Source of the DNA: Pseudonocardiales bacterium
GTDB taxonomy: Bacteria; Actinomycetota; Actinomycetes; Mycobacteriales; Pseudonocardiaceae
Direction of reading: 5' to 3'
Length of the DNA stretch: 64,000 bases
Assembly: GCA_019241525.1 (NCBI GenBank)
Contig: JAFAWY010000060.1
Location: forward strand, 1 to 64,000
How positions within the stretch are numbered: the first letter of the stretch is position 1; each line of letters opens with the position of its first letter. The position numbers and the translations under genes are program-made. Shown here piece after piece: positions 53,939 to 63,674 of this stretch. The notes beneath the pieces were generated by a model, which had not been told where the DNA came from, ran no database searches, and saw nothing but the letters and a program-made list of their open reading frames with translations.

Positions 53939-54661
53939 CTACCCCGTTCTCGTGCGGCTCTCCGCGCCATGCTGGTCGTGGTCGACGAGGTCGTAGCGCA
54001 CTGCGAAGGTGGCAGCCTCGAGCCGGGAGTGCACCCCGAGTTTGGTCAGCAGTGCCTGCACGTGACTTCGTACGGTCGTGGTCGATACGCCGAGCCGCAG
54101 TGTCATGGCGGGGGTGTCGAGCCCTTCAACGAGCAGTGCCAGGCATTCTCGCTCCCGAGCGGTGAGGTGAGCGGCCAGCCGGCGAGCCTCGGAGACGTCG
54201 GATCGTGCCGAACTTGCGCGGGGTGCGTCCAGGACCACCGCGCCGTCCATAATCCGCTCCAGCGTGTGCACCAATTTGCGGACACCACAAGTCTTGTGCA
54301 GGTAACCAGCAGCGCCCAATCGCACGGCCTGGCGCATCGCTTCGGCATCGCGGTCTTCGGCAAGGATGAGTGCCCGGGTCGCCGGACTCACCGCACTAAT
54401 ACGGCTGATCGCGCTGACGCCGTCACCATCGGAAAATCGTCGGGCTAGTAAGCACACAGTGGGCTGGTGATGACGCGTCGCCTCGATTGTTCCGGCCAGG
54501 CTTCGGGCCACCGCCGGTACCCGGAATCCGTGGCTGGTCAGTACCGGTACCAGCGACTCCACAAACACCGTGTGATCGTCGCCGAGTACAATACTTTTTG
54601 TGTCGGGTCGACCGGATTGTCCGGATCCGCACGTCCCCCCGGCGGCCGTCAATATCCCCAC
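53939..54661 (-). CDS. LuxR/NarL-type response regulator with no acid at the phospho-Asp site
   Basis: A 240-residue protein. The receiver keeps the acid pair SIVLGDDH (23-30) and Lys123 in YLHKTC. At the phospho-acceptor position the sequence PTVCLLARRFSDGDG has Ala73 where Asp is normal, and the conserved Thr is Ala101. The C-terminal LuxR domain (LTARERECLALLVEGLD, STTTVRSHVQALLTKLGVHS) is complete. It is the first gene of the minus-strand operon, transcribed away from mfd. It cannot be phosphorylated at the normal site, so it probably works constitutively or by another signal. Confidence 0.9.
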   Translation of the reverse strand: MGILTAAGGTCGSGQSGRPDTKSIVLGDDHTVFVESLVPVLTSHGFRVPAVARSLAGTIEATRHHQPTVCLLARRFSDGDGVSAISRISAVSPATRALILAEDRDAEAMRQAVRLGAAGYLHKTCGVRKLVHTLERIMDGAVVLDAPRASSARSDVSEARRLAAHLTARERECLALLVEGLDTPAMTLRLGVSTTTVRSHVQALLTKLGVHSRLEAATFAVRYDLVDHDQHGAESRTRTG

Positions 54662-54952
54662 CCCACAATTAACCTATTTCTGGTCGGATAATCTAGCGTC
54701 ACGAATCAAGCGGCAAATAAAACGATTGCCGAATTGAGCATACAACGCTACGTTGCTGCACGATTACCGATATCGCCCGGCGCCAGCACGTAATATGCTC
54801 TTCAAGAACTACCAACCCGGCGTGTCGCTGCCGCAAACCGCTACCAACCCTGCGTGATCGGACGACGAGGCCGGTCGGTATCGTGGTAGGCAGGACTCCG
54901 CCAGTTATCGCGTCGACGTACCGGTAGGAGTCGTTCTGCGTCAAGGACGTTC
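54662..54952. promoter_or_regulatory. shared divergent control region
   Basis: This 291-base stretch must carry the promoters of both the minus-strand operon and mfd. It is visibly more AT-rich near 54660-54720. I cannot place the boxes with confidence. The mfd ribosome-binding site AAGGA is at 54943-54947. Confidence 0.5.
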
Positions 54953-57900
54953 GTGCTCGAAAGGTCCACCACGGTGCCTGTAGCGACCGCGCTACCAACC
55001 ACATCTGCTCACCTGTCCGGCTTGCTCGAAGCGGTATTGCCGGAGCCCTCACTCCGAGAACTGCTCGATCGGGCCAGCGCACCCGAGCTGGAGCTGCAAG
55101 GCCCCACCGCCACCCGCCCGCTGGTGGTCGCTGCGCTGGCCCACGCCGGGCATCCCGTGCTGGCCGTCACCGCCACTGACCGGGAAGCCGGTGAGCTCAG
55201 CACCGAGCTGGCCGACATCCTGGGCCCGGCAGTGGTCGCGGAGCTGCCCTCGTGGGAGACGTTGCCGCACGAGCGGCTGTCTCCCCGGCCTGACACGGTG
55301 GGCCGCCGGCTGGCGATACTGCGGCGGCTGGCCCACCCCGAAGAGGACGCTGCCGACGCCGCTCCCCTGCAGGTAGTGGTCACCAGCGTGCGCTCATTGA
55401 TCCAGCCCATGATTGCCGGCCTGGGCGAGATCGCGCCGGTGCGCCTTCGCGTCGGTCAGGAGCATGACTTCGACGGCGTGCTGGCCCGGCTGGCCGATCT
55501 CGCCTACAGCAGGGTGGACATGGTCGATCGGCGCGGCGAGTTCGCCGTCCGCGGTGGCATCATCGACATCTTCCCACCCACCGCTGACCACCCGCTGCGG
55601 GTGGAATTCTGGGGCGACGAGGTCTCCGAGATCCGCTCGTTCGCCGTCGCCGATCAGCGCACGCTGGCATCCGCCGACGAGCTGATCGCCCCACCGTGCC
55701 GGGAACTGCTGCTGACCGACGAGGTCAGGGCCGCCGCAGCAGATCTCATCGCGCAGGCCCCATCCGGGACGGTCAAGCAGCTGCTGGAGAAGGTGTCCTC
55801 CGGCATTCCGGCTGAAGGGATGGAATCGCTCATCCCGGTGCTGGCCGGGCAGCAGCTGTCCTTGCTGACCGACGCGATGCCACCCGGGACCCACGTGCTG
55901 CTTGCGGACCCGGAGCGGATCCGCACCCGCGCCGCCGACCTCGTGCGCACCGGGCAGGAGTTCCTGGAGGCGTCCTGGATGGTGGCCGCCGGCGGGGGAG
56001 CTGCCCCGGTCGACGTAGCTGCGCTGGATCTGTCCGCCTCGGCTTACCGTGACCTGGGTGAGGTCGCCGAGCACGCCCGCAGGACCGGGCTGGCCTGGTG
56101 GACCCTGACCCCGCTGACCACCGAGGCGCGCGGCGCGCTGCGGCTGCAGATCATTCCCGCCCAGGCCTACCACGGCGACGTGACGCGGGCCTTCACCGAC
56201 CTGCGCGCACATACTGCCGCCGGTGGCGCCGCGGTCCTGGTGGTGCCCGGCACCGGCACCGCCCAGCGCGCCTGCGAGCAGTTACGTGACGCCGACGTCC
56301 CCGCGGTGCACGCCGCTGCCGGGCTGGCCGAGCCTCCGTCAGCGGGCACCGTCACCGTGCTGCGAGGCACGCTGGAGGATGGCTTCGCCGTTCCTGCGCT
56401 GGGCCTGGCGGTGCTCACCGAAAGTGACATCACCGGGGTGCGGGGTGGCACCGCCAGCCGGGACATGTCGAAGATGCCGGTGCGCCGACGCAACGCGGTG
56501 GACCCACTGGCGCTACGCAGTGGCGATTACGTAGTGCACGAGCAGCACGGCATCGGCCGGTTCCTGGAGATGGTCAAGCGCACCGTCCACGGCTCCACCC
56601 GCGAATACCTGCTGGTGGAGTACGCGCCCAGCAAGCGCGGCCAACCGGGAGACCGCCTGTACATCCCGACCGACCAGCTCGACCAGGTCACCCGTTACGT
56701 CGGTGGTGAGCTGCCCACGCTGAACAAGCTCGGCGGCTCGGACTGGGCTAAGACCAAGGGCCGGGCCCGCAAGGCTGTCAAGGAGATCGCGGCTGAGCTG
56801 GTGCAGCTGTATGCAGCCCGGCAGGCTTCTCCCGGGCACGCGTTCGGTCCGGACACCCCGTGGCAGGCTGAGCTGGAAGACGCCTTTCCTTACACCGAAA
56901 CCCCTGATCAGCTCGCCGCGATCGACGAGGTCAAGGCCGATATGCAGCGCGGCGTGCCGATGGACCGGGTGGTCTGCGGTGACGTCGGCTACGGCAAGAC
57001 CGAGATCGCCGTGCGGGCCGCCTTCAAGGCGGTGCAGGACGGCAAGCAGGTAGCTGTGCTGGTGCCCACCACCTTGCTCGCCCAGCAGCACCTGCAGACC
57101 TTCGCCGACCGGATGCACTCCTACCCGGTCACTGTTCGCGGGCTGTCTCGATTCACCAACCCGGCCGACGCGGCCGAGGTGCTACGTGGGCTGGCCGACG
57201 GCGCGGTGGACATCGTCATCGGCACGCATCGCCTGCTGCAGCCCGGGGTGCGCTGGAAAGACCTCGGCTTGGTGGTGGTCGATGAGGAGCAGCGGTTCGG
57301 CGTCGAGCACAAGGAACACATCAAGGCGCTGCGCACCGCCGTCGACGTGCTGACCATGTCGGCGACCCCGATCCCGCGGACTCTGGAGATGTCACTGGCC
57401 GGCATCCGGGAGATGTCCACCATCCTCACCCCCCCTGAGGACCGCCACCCGGTGTTGACCTACGTAGGGGTCTACGACGACAAGCAGGTCGCCGCCGCGA
57501 TCCGCCGCGAGTTGCTGCGCGACGGGCAGGTGTTCTACGTACACAACCGGGTGTCGTCGATCGAGAAGGCGGCCCGGCGGCTCCGCGAGCTGGTGCCCGA
57601 GGCGCGGATCGCGGTGGCGCACGGGCAGATGAACGAAGACCAGCTCGAGCGCACCGTCGCCGGGTTCTGGCAACGCCAGTACGACGTGCTGGTGTGCACC
57701 ACCATCGTCGAGACCGGGCTGGACATTTCCAACGCCAACACGTTGATCGTGGAGCGTGGTGATCTGCTCGGGTTGGCTCAGCTGCACCAGTTGCGCGGGC
57801 GAGTCGGGCGCGGCCGGGAACGCGGGTATGCCTATTTCCTGTACCAGCCCGAGACGCCGTTGACGGAGACGGCACATGACCGGTTGTCCACCATCGCGCA

Positions 57901-58564
57901 ACACGCTGAGCTGGGTGCCGGCATGGCAGTGGCAATGAAGGACCTGGAGATCCGCGGCGCGGGCAACATCCTGGGCGGCGAGCAGTCCGGGCACATCGCC
58001 GGGGTGGGTTTTGACCTCTACATCCGGCTGGTCGGGGAGGCCGTGGAGGCGTTTCGCACCGCGGCCGGGGCAGCACCGTCCGATGGTGCCGCTGAGCTCA
58101 CTCCGGTGCGGGTCGAGCTACCAGTGGACGCGCACCTGCCGCACGACTACATCCCGGGTGAGCGGCTGCGCCTGGAGGCCTACCGCAAGATCGCAGAGGC
58201 GGTCGACGGTGCCGCATTGACTGCGATCACCGACGAGTTACGAGATCGCTACGGCGCCCTGCCACCGCCGGTGGTCACCTTGCTCGACGTTGCGCGGTTC
58301 CGCCAAGTGTGTCGCGCGCACGGGGTATCGGAAGTCACCGTCCAGGGCTCCCGGTTGCGCTTCGCGCCTGTCACGCTGCGTGACTCCCAGCTCGTGCGGC
58401 TGGGGCGGCTTTATCCCCAGGCCACGTACAAGTCAACGGTCACCACGCTGTCCGTGCCGCTACCCAGCAGTGCCAGCGGTATCGGCGCGCCGCCGTTGCG
58501 GGACCGCGAACTGCTCGACTGGTGCACCTCGCTGGTCACCAGCGTGCTTGCCCCAGTCGGCTGA
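54953..58564 (+). CDS. mfd: transcription-repair coupling factor
   Basis: A 1203-residue protein, normal for actinobacterial Mfd. The N-terminal part is UvrB-like ([41 protein letters not shown]). The RNA-polymerase-interacting domain begins near [20 protein letters not shown], and the motor has [15 protein letters not shown] (Walker A, about residue 676), [15 protein letters not shown] (about 775) and [23 protein letters not shown]-like and [16 protein letters not shown] are later motor motifs, and the TRCF domain ends the protein. It removes stalled RNA polymerase and recruits UvrA. GTG 54953 follows AAGGA by 5 bases. This is chromosomal backbone. Confidence 0.98.
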   Translation: MLERSTTVPVATALPTTSAHLSGLLEAVLPEPSLRELLDRASAPELELQGPTATRPLVVAALAHAGHPVLAVTATDREAGELSTELADILGPAVVAELPSWETLPHERLSPRPDTVGRRLAILRRLAHPEEDAADAAPLQVVVTSVRSLIQPMIAGLGEIAPVRLRVGQEHDFDGVLARLADLAYSRVDMVDRRGEFAVRGGIIDIFPPTADHPLRVEFWGDEVSEIRSFAVADQRTLASADELIAPPCRELLLTDEVRAAAADLIAQAPSGTVKQLLEKVSSGIPAEGMESLIPVLAGQQLSLLTDAMPPGTHVLLADPERIRTRAADLVRTGQEFLEASWMVAAGGGAAPVDVAALDLSASAYRDLGEVAEHARRTGLAWWTLTPLTTEARGALRLQIIPAQAYHGDVTRAFTDLRAHTAAGGAAVLVVPGTGTAQRACEQLRDADVPAVHAAAGLAEPPSAGTVTVLRGTLEDGFAVPALGLAVLTESDITGVRGGTASRDMSKMPVRRRNAVDPLALRSGDYVVHEQHGIGRFLEMVKRTVHGSTREYLLVEYAPSKRGQPGDRLYIPTDQLDQVTRYVGGELPTLNKLGGSDWAKTKGRARKAVKEIAAELVQLYAARQASPGHAFGPDTPWQAELEDAFPYTETPDQLAAIDEVKADMQRGVPMDRVVCGDVGYGKTEIAVRAAFKAVQDGKQVAVLVPTTLLAQQHLQTFADRMHSYPVTVRGLSRFTNPADAAEVLRGLADGAVDIVIGTHRLLQPGVRWKDLGLVVVDEEQRFGVEHKEHIKALRTAVDVLTMSATPIPRTLEMSLAGIREMSTILTPPEDRHPVLTYVGVYDDKQVAAAIRRELLRDGQVFYVHNRVSSIEKAARRLRELVPEARIAVAHGQMNEDQLERTVAGFWQRQYDVLVCTTIVETGLDISNANTLIVERGDLLGLAQLHQLRGRVGRGRERGYAYFLYQPETPLTETAHDRLSTIAQHAELGAGMAVAMKDLEIRGAGNILGGEQSGHIAGVGFDLYIRLVGEAVEAFRTAAGAAPSDGAAELTPVRVELPVDAHLPHDYIPGERLRLEAYRKIAEAVDGAALTAITDELRDRYGALPPPVVTLLDVARFRQVCRAHGVSEVTVQGSRLRFAPVTLRDSQLVRLGRLYPQATYKSTVTTLSVPLPSSASGIGAPPLRDRELLDWCTSLVTSVLAPVG

Positions 58565-58945
58565 GTTCACACTGCTTGAAGTACGGCTGCGGCCCGACCA
58601 CAACGTTCGCCGACGTCTGACCGTTAGCGGCTACCTGGTCTAGTCGATGGCGCAGGAAAAGGGCCCCGGGGTCTGCGCCGCGACTTTTCATCTGAATTTC
58701 ATTCCAAGTTTCATTTAGCTTGTCATTGTGCGATGCTAACTCGTACGGAAGGTATGTGTTTTGTCGCGCACCGATGAACAGGTTGCTCCATCAGGGTAGA
58801 CCGTTTTCCTCGCGGTTACTTTTGTTGGTGAGGCACGATTTCAGGGAAGGCGCCCGCCTGGTTCACGCAGTCATGGTGTTATGGTTTTCCGCTGCGAGCG
58901 GAGGATGGTGGATGACAGACAGTGCAGATCGAAGGAATCTTTACG
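58565..58945. other. intergenic stretch with AT-rich centre
   Basis: About 380 bases between mfd and the collagen-like lipoprotein. The centre (58680-58750) is AT-rich and may carry a promoter. A possible 78-residue frame across 58720-58956 has no motif and is not called. Confidence 0.4.
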
Positions 58946-59383
58946 ATGTCGCGTAACAAAATGCGGGAGCTTAAACGCCGGTCGCCAACAACAAAAATCA
59001 TCACAGTGTTTGCTGCGGTCGTGGCTGCTGTGACCGTGTCTGCGGGCTGCCAAGGTGAATCCGTCTCTCCGGCCAACCAGCAACAAGATCCACCGAGCCA
59101 AACCGGTGAGCCTGGCCAACCCGGTGCGCCTGGCCAACCCGGTGCGCCTGGCCAACCCGGTCAGCCTGGAAGCCCAGGCCAACCCGGTCAGCCTGGAAGC
59201 CCTGGCCAACCTGGCCAACCGGGAGGTGACGGGGGCGCAGGCGGCAACGGCGGCGCTGGTGGTGACGGGGGCGCAGGCGGCGCCGGAGGCGCTGGTGGCA
59301 ACGGCGGCGCTGGTGGTGACGGGGGCGCAGGCGGCAACGGGGGCGCAGGCGGCAACGGGGGCACAGGCGGCAACGGTTCTTGA
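58946..59383 (+). CDS. secreted lipoprotein with collagen-like and Gly-rich repeats
   Basis: About 145 residues. A basic N-terminus and hydrophobic core lead to the lipobox VSAGCQG, so it should be lipid-anchored outside the cell. Then come collagen-like Gly-x-y triplets (GEPGQPGAPGQPGAPGQP and GSPGQPGQP units) for about 40 residues. A Gly-Gly-x repeat region of GGAGG and GGNGG units runs to the end. ATG 58946 follows AAGGA by about 10 bases. The repeats are surface-type and probably change length easily. The next gene encodes another Gly-rich secreted protein. Confidence 0.85.
   Translation: MSRNKMRELKRRSPTTKIITVFAAVVAAVTVSAGCQGESVSPANQQQDPPSQTGEPGQPGAPGQPGAPGQPGQPGSPGQPGQPGSPGQPGQPGGDGGAGGNGGAGGDGGAGGAGGAGGNGGAGGDGGAGGNGGAGGNGGTGGNGS
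59110..59219 (+). repeat. in-frame tandem repeats of collagen-like triplets
   Basis: An 18-base unit close to CCTGGCCAACCCGGTGCG repeats about three times, then a 27-base unit ending in GGAAGC repeats. All are in frame, so copy-number changes would alter protein length without frameshift. Confidence 0.85.
59226..59377 (+). repeat. in-frame tandem Gly-rich repeats
   Basis: Units such as GGTGACGGGGGCGCAGGCGG and GGCAACGGCGGCGCTGGT recur with minor changes, encoding alternate GGDGG, GGAGG and GGNGG blocks. Confidence 0.8.
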
Positions 59384-59443
59384 TCATCAAATTGGCGGCG
59401 ACTTTCATCGACCCCAGCCATCGCCCTTGAAGGAATGATCATC

Positions 59444-60217
59444 ATGACACGCGCTGTCGCTCGTACGCTGCTGACCAGCCTCACGGGTGGGTTGCTTGCT
59501 CTGTCGGCGCTGCCCGCCAACGCTGCCACCAACGGCAACGGAGGCTCCCCGGGTCAAGGCGGCCAGCACGGCTTTTGCTGCCGTACAGGCAGCTGGCGCT
59601 ACGACAGCAATTTCCTCAACAACATGGGCGTCCTTCGTCTAATTGGCGGTAGCGGTGGCACTGGAGGTGCCGGCGGCAACGGGGCTCGAGGCGGATTTCC
59701 CCACGGTAATGGAGGTAGTGGCGGAAACGGTGGCAACGGTGGGCGGGGAGGGACTGGCCTGATCATCGGCGGCGCCGGCGGAGCCGGTGGCAATGGTGGG
59801 ATCGGTGGATTTCCGGGAGGTACTAGCAGCTTGCCGGGCCTCGGAGGAAATGGTGGGAATGGTGGCAACGGCGGGTTCGGGGAAATCATTGGTGGCACCG
59901 GAGGAAATGGTGGTGCCGGCGGTGGCCCCAACGGCAACGGTGGCAATGGTGGAAACGGCGGCAACGGCGGGATCATCGGCGGCGCCGGAGGCAATGGTGG
60001 CGCCGCTGGCGGACCAGGCGGCATGGCTGGCAACGGTGGCAACGGCGGTGACGGCGGTCTTATCGGTGGGATCGGAGGTTTACCCGGTGGCCCTACCGGT
60101 ACCGGCGGCAACGGCGGAAACGGTGGCCTGGTGGGAGGGCCGGGCCTGTGCGGCGGCACCGGCGGCCAAGGTGGCCTGATCAATGGGCCAACCGTGCCGT
60201 GCGGACCGGGTCGCTGA
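59444..60217 (+). CDS. secreted PGRS-like glycine-rich protein
   Basis: About 257 residues. A signal peptide (basic N-terminus, hydrophobic core, ALPANAATNG at the likely cleavage) leads into a mature protein made of Gly-Gly-x repeats: GGNGGNGG, GGAGGNGG and IIGGAGG. Cysteines at HGFCCRTG, GLCGG and VPCGPG mark the N- and C-terminal parts. The repeat style resembles the PGRS part of mycobacterial PE_PGRS proteins, but no PE domain is present. ATG 59444 fits AAGGA at 59430-59434; ATG 59435 abuts it and is less likely. It may have a surface or matrix role. Confidence 0.85.
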   Translation: MTRAVARTLLTSLTGGLLALSALPANAATNGNGGSPGQGGQHGFCCRTGSWRYDSNFLNNMGVLRLIGGSGGTGGAGGNGARGGFPHGNGGSGGNGGNGGRGGTGLIIGGAGGAGGNGGIGGFPGGTSSLPGLGGNGGNGGNGGFGEIIGGTGGNGGAGGGPNGNGGNGGNGGNGGIIGGAGGNGGAAGGPGGMAGNGGNGGDGGLIGGIGGLPGGPTGTGGNGGNGGLVGGPGLCGGTGGQGGLINGPTVPCGPGR

Positions 60218-60344
60218 GAACTAAAACCTACTCGAACGTCTCGATTTACCGGCCTCGCTCAGTGGATGACGATGTCGAGCAGGGAGTACGGTCGTCCGGC
60301 TTGAACAAGTAGCGGTTTCGAGCCTAAGGGGACGGCTGGTTGTC

Positions 60345-60839
60345 GTGCGGCGGAGTGCAGCGCTCGTGCTGGGATTGCTCGCGGCCGGCTGCGGCGCCGG
60401 ATCTACCCCCGCGGTGAGCGATTCCCGTCAGATCGATATGTGCACGCTTTTGTCCGATGCCGAGCTAAGCCAGCTCGGCATCACGCCAAGCACCCGCACG
60501 CCGGTGGACCGTGCTGGTTCGGTTGGCTGCGAGTGGACGGGCACACCGTTCGCCCTGAGCCTCGAACGGGATTCGCAGCCCCTGGCCTCCTACCGGGCTC
60601 GCCCACGTCCGGCCTTCATCAACTACACGGACAACATGGTGAACGGCCGTCGCGGAGCACGGTTCAGGGTCGATCGCGGCGGCACGGATTGCGAGCAGCT
60701 GATGGATGGCGGACCAGTGTCGCTGGTCGTGAGTGTGGCTCCCGCGACCATGGGCAATGCGCGGCCGGTCGATTCGTGCGCCGAGGCACTGCGGATCGCT
60801 GAAATCATCGAGCCTCGACTACCGAAGGCGGGTGGCTGA
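60345..60839 (+). CDS. DUF3558-family lipoprotein
   Basis: A 164-residue protein. The signal peptide ends at the lipobox LLAAGCGAG. The body begins with the family's D-x-C-x-L-L pattern (QIDMCTLLSDAELSQLG), continues with GSVGCEWTG, and ends with a SCAEALRIAEII helix. DUF3558 lipoproteins are actinobacterial exported proteins of unknown role, often near type VII secretion or cell-wall genes. Four cysteines remain after processing besides the lipid-bearing one and could form two disulfides. GTG 60345 is the assumed start. Confidence 0.88.
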   Translation: MRRSAALVLGLLAAGCGAGSTPAVSDSRQIDMCTLLSDAELSQLGITPSTRTPVDRAGSVGCEWTGTPFALSLERDSQPLASYRARPRPAFINYTDNMVNGRRGARFRVDRGGTDCEQLMDGGPVSLVVSVAPATMGNARPVDSCAEALRIAEIIEPRLPKAGG

Positions 60840-60873
60840 GCCATCCCCAGATGTCGATGGCCACGAGGGTGAC

Positions 60874-61677
60874 TTAGCCGGCGGACCGAGGAAGTGCACG
60901 GGAGATAGCCGACGCCTGGGTGTGCTGCTCGGCGGCCAGGGCGCCTTGAAGCATCTGGAAAACCTCACCGAGGTGGCCGACCAACGGCAGCAGGGCGCAG
61001 ATCGTCTTGTGCAGCTTGAGAAGCAGCTGCGCGATCTCAGCGGCCTGCTTGGCGATCGCCACCGTGGCCTGCTCGGCCACCACCGGCGTCGCGACACCCA
61101 CGGTGGCCGCCGCTTCAGTGAGCCACGCGATCAGGTTGCCGACGAGTTGGGCGATCCATTCCCGGATTTTGTCCCGAACCGCAGTGACGACCTGGCCGCT
61201 CAGCGTGATGGCTGCTCTGATGGCGTCGGCCGCGATCGCCATAGCTTCAAACAAATAGCCGGTGTCAGTGGCACGGCGCCGGTAGGCGTCGGCGGCCGCG
61301 CCCTGCCAGCTGGGCAGATCGCCGGACACCGCCAGCGCATAGTCGCGCCGTGTGGCGGCCACCGCACCAGCAATGTTGCCCCAAGTCTGGGCATGCGCAG
61401 TGATCGCATCAGAGTTACCGGCCAGCCAGTCCAGCGGCTTGGACAGCGCATCGACATGCTCGAAGAGCCAGTCCACCCCCTAGCCCAGCAACGCACCTGC
61501 CGGGTTGTCTAGGTAGTTGACGTAATCCACGCCCGCCGACAACGCATCGATCCCGGCGTCGACCCACTCACCGCTGCTGAGCGCCTTGCCGCACTCGTGG
61601 GCCGATTCGAGTATCCCGATCCCGGGGTAGGGCGTGTTGTCGTGTTCTTCTTCGGCGATGAGTGAATTGCCTGACAT
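60874..61677 (-). pseudogene. WXG/ESX-type secretion-associated protein interrupted by an amber codon
   Basis: Two adjacent frames, 61480-61677 (65 residues, ending NPAGALLG) and 60874-61476 (200 residues, starting VDWLFEHVDALSKPLDWLAG), are in the same reading frame with only TAG and GGG between them. Together they give about 266 codons and match a common actinobacterial arrangement: a short N-terminal lead (GIGILESA), then a helical WXG100-like part with SWQGAAADAYRRR, then hydrophobic helices (LVGNLIAWLTEAAATVGVATPV). Related proteins usually have Tyr at the TAG position, so a Tyr-to-amber change is likely. It could be dead, split or read through. It directly follows the EspC-like gene. 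Confidence 0.7.
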
Positions 61678-62001
61678 CTACCGCACCTCTGTGCCATGGC
61701 TGGCGCGCTGCAATGCCAGATCGTTAGCTTCATCGACGGCTGCGTAGTCCCGCGCGGTTGCCCGGATCCCACCCGCGGCGGTGTTCAGCCGCTTCGCGCA
61801 CGCCGCCAGTGCCAGCGCACCCAGCTCTTGCAGCGGATTGAGCATCGCCGGCAGGTCCACGCAGAGCAGCCCGTAGGCGTCCGAAGGCAGACCCATCTGG
61901 TGACCTGCAGCGGCCGCTTGCGCCACCTGATCGGCGATGCGGTCGACCGTCCCAGCGTGCTTGGCGAGCGACTCGGTGAGTACTTCATAGCAATCGGCCA
62001 T
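61678..62001 (-). CDS. EspC-like type VII secretion target
   Basis: A 107-residue helical protein with no signal peptide. The helix-turn-helix layout is typical of the ESX/EspC group: the N-terminal helix YEVLTESLAKHAGTVDRIADQVAQA, a GLPSDAYG-type turn, and a second helix ending RDYAAVDEAND. Its stop touches the start of the interrupted gene, and the YbaB-like gene is 9 bases upstream. No secretion-system ATPase or membrane component is in the window, so secretion would need a system elsewhere. Confidence 0.75.
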   Translation of the reverse strand: MADCYEVLTESLAKHAGTVDRIADQVAQAAAAGHQMGLPSDAYGLLCVDLPAMLNPLQELGALALAACAKRLNTAAGGIRATARDYAAVDEANDLALQRASHGTEVR

Positions 62002-62010
62002 CGGTGCTCC

Positions 62011-62541
62011 TCAGCTCAGGTAACCGCGGTCGGCGAAGTACTCCTCGTCCACCTGCTGGTCTGTTGCCCGGCGGGGTGCGCGGCGTGCGACAGTGCGAGG
62101 TAGCAGGTTGTCGTCTTCGATGGCGCCCAATCCCAGCACCCCGGGATCTGACGTGCCGCTGGACTGGCTCAGATCCTCACCAAAGCGATCCCGGTAACTG
62201 GCCACCACCTCATCGACGAGTCGCGGCTCATCCCCCACGGTGGTCTGCATGGCGTGGTGGACCTTCACGGCCAACTGTTGCTGGGCTCGGCGCAGGCAGG
62301 TCATCACCTGCGCGGCGAGTTCCGGCGGTCTGATCTCGCGGATCTTGTCGGTGAAGGACAGGTCGGTGAGCACCCCGCGGGAGTCCACTGCGACGCGTAC
62401 GGCACCATCCGGCGAGGACGCCCACGCCTCGATTTGATCGACCTGCGCTCGCATGACCGCGACTTGAGCAGCCTTGTCGGCGAATCCCTGCGCCCAGTCC
62501 GACATGCTGCGCTGCATGTGGTGGGGATCGGGGTCAAACAT
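62011..62541 (-). CDS. YbaB/EbfC-like protein of a type VII secretion-type cluster
   Basis: About 176 residues. The central segment PDGAVRVAVDSRGVLTDLSF, then ELAAQVMTCLRRAQQQLAVK, is the YbaB/EbfC fold. In this family it binds DNA; in ESX-type neighbourhoods homologues are of unknown role. The C-terminal 70 residues are polar and variable. ATG 62541 follows GGAGGG and is preferred over the long frame from 62661. It is the first gene of a three-gene minus-strand cluster. Confidence 0.8.
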   Translation of the reverse strand: MFDPDPHHMQRSMSDWAQGFADKAAQVAVMRAQVDQIEAWASSPDGAVRVAVDSRGVLTDLSFTDKIREIRPPELAAQVMTCLRRAQQQLAVKVHHAMQTTVGDEPRLVDEVVASYRDRFGEDLSQSSGTSDPGVLGLGAIEDDNLLPRTVARRAPRRATDQQVDEEYFADRGYLS

Positions 62542-62711
62542 TGGGCCCTCCTGGAGGCTGGGCGCAAGAGGCCGGTCTGCCCCGGCCGGACGAGGAGGGT
62601 AGGCGATAGCGTGTAGCGTCGGGCATGCCGGGGCGCGGCTGGGCCTGACACGCGCGGGCAATGTGCCGGGTATCTGAAGCGCGCCGCACGCAGCATGAGA
62701 AAGTAGCGTCC

Positions 62712-63674
62712 GTGCAAAGCGTCCTGCGTACCATTTGCGCGTCCCGCCCCGCTGCCCTGGGAATTGTCGGGGCGGTCGCCGCAGGATTGCTGGTCAGCGG
62801 CTGCGGCTCCAGCCGGATCGGCGTCGCGGCGTTCGTCGACGGTACCGAGATCTCGCAGGATCAGGTGCACCAACAGCTCGTCAATGTGCTTGACAAGGAG
62901 GGTCCACAGGCACGCGCCGAGCTCGTGGCTGCTCATCAGCTCGACGACGTGACCCGAAAGATCGTCACCCTACGAATCCGGCACCAGCTGCTGGACATCG
63001 CCGTGCGGCGGGCGGGTGTGACCGTCGACCAGGCTCAGGTCAACCGTCTGATCAAAGAGGTCGGCGGGGCCCAAGCCGCATCCAAGGGCACTATCTACGA
63101 CGCCAACACCTACCGGGAGCGCGCTACGGACAAGTTGCTCATGGTCGCCCTCGGCCGGTCCGCGTTGCGCAACAGTGCGGTCACCGTCGACTACACCACC
63201 GCCGACACCCGCACCGCGGCCAAAAGGCGCGTGGACGAGCTGTCGCAGGCGGGGTCCAAGCGAGCCCGCCAGTTGATCGACGCTGACGTGCGCGCCGGGA
63301 GGGACGCCGAGCTGGAAAAGCGGATCGTCGCCGCGGATGACCCGGTCTTTGCCACCACTCCGGCGTTCGGTGTCGCTGAAAACACCGTGGTCGCTTTCCA
63401 GCTCGAGGACACCAAACCTTGGGTGATCATGGTGGTCAAGAACCGCGCTGACCGAGGCGTCCAGCCATCCGATCATGCGCCGCCGATGGACCAGATCGAT
63501 CCTGCGATCCTGGAAGCAATCGGCTTGCGGCAGCTGGCTCGAGTGGCCGATGAGGTGGGAGTACGGCTCAACCCCCGCTACGGCATGTGGGATCCGGTGA
63601 CCCTCCAGGTTGTCTCTGACGAGAACGAGACCGGCGGCTTCGAGGCCCCGCTGCGTGCCGTCCCGCTCACGTGA
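62712..63674 (+). CDS. SurA-like peptidyl-prolyl isomerase/chaperone lipoprotein
   Basis: About 320 residues. The signal peptide ends in LLVSGCGSS, a lipobox. The body starts with IGVAAFVDGTEISQDQVHQ, the SurA N-terminal strand and helix, and continues as a long helical chaperone domain. I see no full parvulin active-site block. Its place between mfd and mazG is conserved in many actinobacteria. GTG 62712 (VQSVLRT) follows GAGAAAG, and the longer frame from 62661 is unlikely. Its stop overlaps the mazG start by four bases (GTGA), so the two are coupled. Confidence 0.85.
   Translation: MQSVLRTICASRPAALGIVGAVAAGLLVSGCGSSRIGVAAFVDGTEISQDQVHQQLVNVLDKEGPQARAELVAAHQLDDVTRKIVTLRIRHQLLDIAVRRAGVTVDQAQVNRLIKEVGGAQAASKGTIYDANTYRERATDKLLMVALGRSALRNSAVTVDYTTADTRTAAKRRVDELSQAGSKRARQLIDADVRAGRDAELEKRIVAADDPVFATTPAFGVAENTVVAFQLEDTKPWVIMVVKNRADRGVQPSDHAPPMDQIDPAILEAIGLRQLARVADEVGVRLNPRYGMWDPVTLQVVSDENETGGFEAPLRAVPLT

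Noticed and set aside
58720-58956. 78-codon plus-strand frame before the collagen-like lipoprotein
   Set aside because: It has no motif, runs through an AT-rich control region and overlaps the next gene's ribosome-binding site.
59110-59377. Regular repeats considered as a CRISPR array
   Set aside because: The units are contiguous, in frame, without spacers, and encode Gly-x-y protein repeats. No cas gene is present.
59599-60183. Proline-rich minus-strand frame
   Set aside because: It is the antisense reading of the Gly-rich repeats (GGN codons read as Pro).
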